DNA from: Nocardioides halotolerans DSM 19273
GTDB taxonomy: Bacteria; Actinomycetota; Actinomycetes; Propionibacteriales; Nocardioidaceae
Direction: 5' to 3'
DNA length: 64,000 nt
Assembly: GCF_000422805.1 (NCBI RefSeq)
Contig: NZ_AUGT01000027.1
Span: forward strand, 1 to 64,000
The position numbers and the translations under genes are program-made. The notes beneath the pieces were generated by a model. That model made no database searches and was not told where the DNA came from. It saw only the letters and a program-made list of their open reading frames with translations. This document shows, one piece after another, positions 59,039 through 64,000 of the stretch (its first letter is position 1; each line of letters opens with the position of its first letter).

Positions 59039-60783
59039 AGCAGCTCCATCTCCTCGGCAACACGACGGGTGAGGTCGCGAGCGGAGTCGTCGACGCGACC
59101 TGCGGGCCAGCGCCGCATCTGACCGAGCTCGGTCAGGACCGACGCGCCGACGATGTCGGGGACGGCCACGCCCCGTGAGAGCGCTGAGCTCATGGCGCCG
59201 TCGGCGGCGTGCAGGACGCGGAGCATGGCGAGCAGGCGGTCGGGCGGGCAGGTGGCGTCGGCGGGATCGAACGAGGACTGCTGGAGCAGGTCCTCGCGCA
59301 ACGCCTGGCCGAGGCGGAGCGTGATCCGTTGCTCGGCGGCTATGGCTTCCACCCCGAGCAGCGAGACCACTTCCTGGAGAGAGCCTTCGTCCTGCAGGGT
59401 GGCGGCCGCCCATCGCCTCAGCCGGGACCAGTCGTCCGCGACCTCGCAGTCGTACCACCCGTCCAGGTCGTACTGGGAGAAGCTCCGCAACCAGTTCACC
59501 GCCGGAAAGTGGCGCTGCCTGGACAGCGTCGTGTCGAGGGCCCAGAAGCAACCCGCGAGGCGAAGGCTGTGCTGGGTGATCGGCTCGGAGAAGTCGCCGC
59601 CGGCAGGCGACACGGCGCCGACGATCGTCACCGATCCGTTGCGTTCTGGTGTGCCCAGGCACTGGACCGCACCGGCCCGTTCGTAGAAGCCGGCCAGCCG
59701 CGTGGCCAGGTAGGCGGGGTAGCCGTCCTCGGCCGGCATCTCCTCCAGCCGGCTCGACACCTCGCGAAGGGCCTCACCCCACCTGCTCGTCGAGTCGGCC
59801 AGCATGGCGACGTCATAGCCTTGGTCGCGGAAGTACTCGGCGACGGTGATCCCCGTGTAGATGCTTGCCTCCCGCGCGGCCACCGGCATGTTGGACGTGT
59901 TCGCGACCATGACGGTGCGTTCCATCAGCGATGCACCGTTGCGCGGGTCGGTCAGCCGAGGGAACTGCTCGAGGACCTCGGTGAGCTCGTTTCCGCGCTC
60001 GCCACATCCGACGTACACGACGACATCGGCGCTGGAGAACTTCGCCAGCGCCTGTTCCATGACCGTCTTGCCGGTCCCGAAGCCGCCGGGGATGATCGCG
60101 CTCCCGCCGCGCGCGACGGGGAAGAGCAGGTCGAGGACCCGCTGACCGGTGTTCAGGGGGACGGTGAGGGGCAGTCGGCCCGCGACGGGCCGCGCGCGGC
60201 GCAGCGGCCAGCGGTGCATCATCGTGACGGGGTGCCCGTCGATGTCGACGACGGGATCGAGCACCGTCGCGGGGCCGGGACGCACCGCGGTGACGGTGCC
60301 GCTCCACCCGGTTGGAACGAGCACCCGGTGCTCGAAGGCGCGACCCTCCGTGACCGTCCCGAGCAGATCTCCCGGCGTGACCTCGTTCCCCACGGCGGCA
60401 GCCGCCTGGAAGTCCCACAGGCGGTCTGGATCGAGGCGCGGGGGGTCCGCGCCCCGGGCGATGTAGTGACCGCTCTCGGCTCCGAGGGACTCGAGCGGGC
60501 GTTGGGTGCCGTCGAGGATGGCGCCGAGCAGCCCGGGGCCGAGCTCGGCGTACAGCGGTTCGCCCGTCGCCACCACCGGCTCGTCGACCCGGAGCCCGGT
60601 GGTGTCCTCGAAGGCCTGTACGACCACCAGGTCGTCGTCGATCCTGATGACCTCCCCGAGGATCCTGTCTGTGCCGATCCGGACGACGTCGAACAGGCGG
60701 GTGCGGGGCAGGCCCGCGGCGGTGACCACCGGCCCGGAGACCTTGACCACGCCGCCGGTGTCGCTCGGCACCTGCCCCGTCAT
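59035..60783 (-). CDS. ntpA: V/A-type ATPase catalytic subunit A
   Basis: A 582-residue catalytic subunit with the non-homologous insert that separates it from F-type beta. Walker A is GGFGTGKT, followed by the acidic GERGNE motif ([13 protein letters not shown]) and Walker B with [18 protein letters not shown] 60783 overlaps the subunit F stop. It couples ATP turnover to ion transport together with subunit B. Confidence 0.94.
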   Translation of the reverse strand: MTGQVPSDTGGVVKVSGPVVTAAGLPRTRLFDVVRIGTDRILGEVIRIDDDLVVVQAFEDTTGLRVDEPVVATGEPLYAELGPGLLGAILDGTQRPLESLGAESGHYIARGADPPRLDPDRLWDFQAAAAVGNEVTPGDLLGTVTEGRAFEHRVLVPTGWSGTVTAVRPGPATVLDPVVDIDGHPVTMMHRWPLRRARPVAGRLPLTVPLNTGQRVLDLLFPVARGGSAIIPGGFGTGKTVMEQALAKFSSADVVVYVGCGERGNELTEVLEQFPRLTDPRNGASLMERTVMVANTSNMPVAAREASIYTGITVAEYFRDQGYDVAMLADSTSRWGEALREVSSRLEEMPAEDGYPAYLATRLAGFYERAGAVQCLGTPERNGSVTIVGAVSPAGGDFSEPITQHSLRLAGCFWALDTTLSRQRHFPAVNWLRSFSQYDLDGWYDCEVADDWSRLRRWAAATLQDEGSLQEVVSLLGVEAIAAEQRITLRLGQALREDLLQQSSFDPADATCPPDRLLAMLRVLHAADGAMSSALSRGVAVPDIVGASVLTELGQMRRWPAGRVDDSARDLTRRVAEEMELL

Positions 60784-61121
60784 GACGCGTCGTCCCTTGG
60801 AGTGAACGTGATCTGGTAGCCGACCGCTCGGGCGAGCAGATCGCGCAGCCCGGTCTCGCGGGCCTCGGCGGCAGCGCTGCCCTCGTCGGGAAGGCCGAGG
60901 ATGAGCGGCGACGACCGTCGCGTCCACGTGTCGCGGGTCTGGCTCGCGACGGCCGACCAGAGTGCGGCGTGCACTGCGACGACCGCGGCCTGGCCGCCTT
61001 CGATCGCCGCGTTCACCGCGGCGATGGTGTCCTCCGCGTCGACGGCGGCGACCGTCCGTGCTCCGCCGAGGCGGTAACCGCTGGCGGTGGCAGCTGTCGT
61101 GACGACAACGACGTCAGTCAT
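60780..61121 (-). CDS. ntpF: V/A-type ATPase subunit F
   Basis: About 113 residues with the Rossmann-like subunit F fold: DVVVVTTAATASGYRLGGARTVAAVD and a C-terminal ITF end. It sits on the central stalk. ATG 61121 or GTG 61133 can be the start. Confidence 0.82.
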   Translation of the reverse strand: MTDVVVVTTAATASGYRLGGARTVAAVDAEDTIAAVNAAIEGGQAAVVAVHAALWSAVASQTRDTWTRRSSPLILGLPDEGSAAAEARETGLRDLLARAVGYQITFTPRDDAS

Positions 61122-61151
61122 CTGGGTTCTCACACCTGCCTCGGCCGCTCC

Positions 61152-62156
61152 TCATGCCACGAGGAGATCTCGTAGGTCGTGACCGGCGGTTGCGCCGGCG
61201 AGGAGCAACCGAACCGTGCGTGCCTCGCACTCCGCCGCGACGACGTAGCCCACCGCCACGTCTGCGCCGAGGGGGTCACCGCGACGGAGGTCGCGTACCG
61301 CCTGCCGCCAGAGCGCCGCGTTGAGGTCCCACTCCAGCGCGGTGAGCTCGTTGTGGCGGGGCAGGCGGTCGAGGGCTGCTCCCCAGCCCGGACGCGCCGC
61401 CAGGACGCGGGTGTGGTCGCCGTCACGGGCGGCCAGCAGCGCCGGCAGGGTGAGCAGCCCCGGAGGGAGCAACCGTGGCGGATCCCGCATGGGATCTCGC
61501 AGGACCGCGAGCAGGTTGGCGCGATCGCACTCCGCGCGGACCAGGTCCAGCACCGGTCGAGCGGCGCGGCCGACCCGACTCAACGCGGCGGTCCAGCCGC
61601 CGATGGCGGTGGAGGCCACCGTGGCCTCGAGCTCGTCGTCGTCCGCGTTCAGCTCGTACCTGTCCCAGGCAGCCGGGAGCGCGCGTGCAGTGACGGGGTC
61701 CGGGAGGTGTTGAGCTGCCAGGCGCAGGGCGGTCGTCGGGCCGTCGCCGGCGGCGAGCTCGGCAGCGGCTCGGACGTCGAGGACACCGACGGCCAGGACC
61801 GCAGCCAGCCGTCGGGGAGCCGGCTGCCCCGCGCGGGCGCCACGCAGCAAGGCAAGCACGTCGTGCAGGTCGTGACGGGCGAGCAGGACGCCGACCACGC
61901 TGTGAGCGGTGCCGACGTAGCACCCCCGCACCCCACGAAGGAGGTCGCAGAGCCGCTGACCGGCCGCGCGGAGGACCAGACCGGCGTCGGCGTCGCCGGC
62001 GTTCAGCTGGGGACGGTAGAGCGTCGCGGCCAGCCTCTCGCGGGCGGCCTCGAGAGGCATGCCCGCGAGGCGGTCGTACTCGGTGCGGTCCAGCAGTGCC
62101 GGCAGCCGCGCGCGCAGCCGTGTGTTGCCGGCGACGAAGTCGGGGCGACTCGTCAC
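61152..62156 (-). CDS. ntpC: V/A-type ATPase subunit C (d/AC39)
   Basis: A 334-residue helical funnel protein that links the central stalk to the membrane ring. Typical features: N-terminal GNTRLRARLPALLDRTEYDRLAGM, internal repeats of a three-helix unit and the C-terminal VVAAECEARTVRLLLAG. GTG 62156 overlaps the subunit E stop. Confidence 0.85.
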   Translation of the reverse strand: MTSRPDFVAGNTRLRARLPALLDRTEYDRLAGMPLEAARERLAATLYRPQLNAGDADAGLVLRAAGQRLCDLLRGVRGCYVGTAHSVVGVLLARHDLHDVLALLRGARAGQPAPRRLAAVLAVGVLDVRAAAELAAGDGPTTALRLAAQHLPDPVTARALPAAWDRYELNADDDELEATVASTAIGGWTAALSRVGRAARPVLDLVRAECDRANLLAVLRDPMRDPPRLLPPGLLTLPALLAARDGDHTRVLAARPGWGAALDRLPRHNELTALEWDLNAALWRQAVRDLRRGDPLGADVAVGYVVAAECEARTVRLLLAGATAGHDLRDLLVA

Positions 62157-62716
62157 GACTGGCCCCAGGCGCCGCTCAGCCGGACGCGGGTGGCCGGCCA
62201 GATGTTGGCCAGCCTGCTGAGGTAGGTGTTGTCGACGTAGCGTCCGGCGTCGTCCTCGACCGTGGCGCCCCCGACCGTCAGGTCGGCGATCAGCTCGATC
62301 GAGATCTTCGACCGCAAGGCGTCGGCATCGGCCGGGTGCACGTGAACGGTCGTTGCGTGCGGCAGGGCAGCCAGTGCCTCCTCCACACAGGCACGTGCAG
62401 CAAGCGCGCCTTCCGGGCTGCCCGGCACCTCCAGCAGCCGCTCGGCAGCGAGAGCGCGCACCGTCTCGAGCGCGTCGTCTCGCGCGGTGCGGGACGCGAG
62501 GCGGGCGCTCGCGCGGGCCGCGGCCAGGATGTCGTGCGCCTCCTCGAGGGCTGCGGTCTCGGCCGTGGCAAGCCTCTCCTCGCGAGCCCTGCCTGCTTGG
62601 TCGTTGGCCTCGGTCATGATCCGCGCCGCCTCTCGGCGCCGGTCCTGTTGGGCCTTCTGGTGCGCTGCGGTGCCTTCTTCCTCGAGCGCGTGGAGCAGGT
62701 CCTGGAGCGGCATCAC
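62153..62716 (-). CDS. ntpE: V/A-type ATPase subunit E (peripheral stalk)
   Basis: A 187-residue protein: a long N-terminal coiled coil rich in Glu, Ala and Arg (about 5-90) and a globular C-terminus with GGATVEDDAGRYVDNTYLSRL, the subunit E signature. GTG 62716 (or ATG 62713) overlaps the subunit K stop. Confidence 0.85.
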   Translation of the reverse strand: MMPLQDLLHALEEEGTAAHQKAQQDRRREAARIMTEANDQAGRAREERLATAETAALEEAHDILAAARASARLASRTARDDALETVRALAAERLLEVPGSPEGALAARACVEEALAALPHATTVHVHPADADALRSKISIELIADLTVGGATVEDDAGRYVDNTYLSRLANIWPATRVRLSGAWGQS

Positions 62717-62937
62717 GCGCCCCCGAGGAGGAGGATGATCATGGCGGCGACTGCGAACCCGAGGATGACGAGAGTCTCCGGGATGGCCACGAGCAGGATC
62801 GCGCGGCCGATCAGCTCTGGCTTCTCCGCGACCGCCCCCATCGCGGCGGCGCCTATCCGCGCCTGGGCATAGCCGGTGGCCAGGGCCGACAGTCCTACGG
62901 CGAGGCCTGCGCCCAGGGCGATGAGACCAAGTTCCAT
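62713..62937 (-). CDS. ntpK: V/A-type ATPase proteolipid ring subunit K (c)
   Basis: A 74-residue, two-helix ring subunit. The ion-binding carboxylate is the Glu in LLVAIPETLVI of helix 2, and a Gln lies in helix 1 (GYAQARIG) 15 residues before the loop KPE. The ET pair plus this Gln resembles the Na+-coordinating set of known sodium c rings. ATG 62937 is the start. Confidence 0.88.
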   Translation of the reverse strand: MELGLIALGAGLAVGLSALATGYAQARIGAAAMGAVAEKPELIGRAILLVAIPETLVILGFAVAAMIILLLGGA

Positions 62938-62950
62938 GACAAGCTCCCTC

Positions 62951-64000
62951 TCAAGAGGATGACCCGGCCGGGACCGGCTGCGGGATCGTGCGATCGACGG
63001 CAGGGGGCACGGCGCCGCGGCCGGCTCCCACGGTGAGGGCGACAGCGCCACCGAGCGGCGAGAAGAGCCGTCCGCCGCCCTCGTGGAACTGTCCGAAGAA
63101 CTCCACGTAGTGGAGTCGGAGCGCCTGGATCATCGGACTGAACGCCGCGAGCGTGAGGTTCAGTGCGTGGAACAGGGTGGCGGTCAGGACGCCGAGGAGC
63201 AGCGGACCCCTGGTCCCCAGCTCGTTGGCGACCTCTGCCAGGTAGGTCGAGGCGAGCCCCAACGCGGCGAGCCGCAGGTAGGACAGGACGTTGCCGAGCG
63301 TGCCGAGCAGCTCGAGCGGTCCGGTCAGCAGCCCCAGTGCACCCTGGGTTGCGCTCGCCAGCACCAGACCGGTGATGACCAGAACCGCGGCGAGGAGCGC
63401 GACGTCTGCCGGCGATCCCGCACCGCGCGCACCGGCCAGACCGGCGACACCGGCCAGTGCCAGCAGCGTGCCCGTCTTCGACGCAAGCTGACGGCGCCGG
63501 TGTCGACGGACCGCGGTCCACGCCCCCAGCAGCAACCCCAGGGTGACGTGGACGAGGCCGACCGCCAAGGAGAAGAGGAGCAGTGGCTCCAAGGCGGTCG
63601 GCCCACCCCGGTAGACCCACAACGCGGGCATGCCGACGCGGTGCCCCAGGCTGCCGAGGGCCTCGCCGTAGAGGAGGCCGAACAGCATCGCCCAGGCGCC
63701 GCCGAGCGTCAGGACCCGTCCGACCGCACCGCGGGTGCTGTCGTGTGCCCCGTGCGTCCTGAGCCACCACGCGGCAGCAACCATGACGGCGCCGTAGACC
63801 ACGTCGCCCACCATGATCCCGAAGAAGATCGGTAGCACCAGCGCCATCAGTCCCGTGGGGTCCAGGCCACCGCGCGCTGGCCAGGACAGGAAGCCGACCA
63901 GCTGCTGGAAGGGCTGCCAGCCGGGGCGGTTCCGGAGCAGAACTGGTTGGTCTGAGGCCAGGTCTCCCTCGACGAGGTGCTCGACCGCGACCGTCGGCCC
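62951..64000 (-). CDS. ntpI: V/A-type ATPase subunit I (a), partial
   Basis: The C-terminal part (349 residues and a stop) of the membrane stator subunit, cut by the window edge. The part preceding ATG 63847 is in frame (QPFQQLVGFLSWPARGGLDP), so that ATG is internal. Seven or so helices follow, with FFGIMVGDVVYGAVMVAAAWWL, and the conserved Arg region SYLRLAALGLASTYLAEV that faces the ring, as in subunit I. Confidence 0.9.
   Translation of the reverse strand, partial: GPTVAVEHLVEGDLASDQPVLLRNRPGWQPFQQLVGFLSWPARGGLDPTGLMALVLPIFFGIMVGDVVYGAVMVAAAWWLRTHGAHDSTRGAVGRVLTLGGAWAMLFGLLYGEALGSLGHRVGMPALWVYRGGPTALEPLLLFSLAVGLVHVTLGLLLGAWTAVRRHRRRQLASKTGTLLALAGVAGLAGARGAGSPADVALLAAVLVITGLVLASATQGALGLLTGPLELLGTLGNVLSYLRLAALGLASTYLAEVANELGTRGPLLLGVLTATLFHALNLTLAAFSPMIQALRLHYVEFFGQFHEGGGRLFSPLGGAVALTVGAGRGAVPPAVDRTIPQPVPAGSSS

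Overview
High-GC DNA with long leftward and rightward gene trains, many GTG starts, ATGA/GTGA gene overlaps and a mycothiol-dependent-type enzyme points to an actinobacterium, most plausibly Nocardioidaceae (inference). The window has two parts. Positions 1 to about 50.6 kb look like a large accessory island carrying metal (mainly copper and cadmium) handling and extracytoplasmic redox genes. Its right edge is marked by a 3' fragment of an initiator tRNA-Met gene at about 50,614-50,648, a classic integration scar. From about 50.7 kb to the end the content looks like ordinary chromosome and ends inside a V/A-type ATPase operon.

Island, left to right. An IS5-family element (1-1001) and a tyrosine recombinase come first, followed by two small regulator/enzyme modules (TetR plus methyltransferase; ArsR plus SRPBCC plus MDMPI-like protein). 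Next is the copper block (6.1-20.1 kb): multicopper oxidase with small His/Met-rich membrane partners, an OmpR-type two-component system, a secreted thiol-redox trio, CsoR, a CopZ-like chaperone, CopA, a second P1B ATPase with an unusual CPD motif, and a DUF305 lipoprotein. A leftward cadmium/lead block follows (20.4-23.8 kb: CmtR-like sensor, SPC-type P1B ATPase, LspA, CadD). A second SHOCT/secreted protein/two-component module sits at 24.4-27.2 kb, then an RTX-like secreted protein and a group of membrane proteins including a second CmtR-like regulator with a CDF exporter.

The 32.4-44.2 kb block is a coherent extracytoplasmic system: System II cytochrome c maturation (CcsA, ResB, CcdA, TlpA-like), a DsbA-like/VKOR oxidative pair, CopC and a CopD-CtaG fusion, Lnt, and a BlaI/M56-peptidase pair. 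A dyad of the form CTAC-N8-GTAG lies in front of blaI and at the two divergent promoters ResB/CopC and TlpA/DsbA, so BlaI and the membrane protease may control the whole block. A different motif, TTCA-N3-AACCTTCA, occurs four times in front of copper-block genes and is the likely binding site of the copper-block response regulator. The island ends with an M23 peptidase, PhoA, small proteins and a sigma/anti-sigma-like pair.

Chromosomal side. A DUF488 plus alkyltransferase-like fusion, a DUF2249-cupin protein, a ferredoxin, a Cys-containing HTH regulator, PRC-barrel and SPFH proteins and transaldolase precede a leftward V-type ATPase operon (I, K, E, C, F, A, B). No subunit D is visible next to B.
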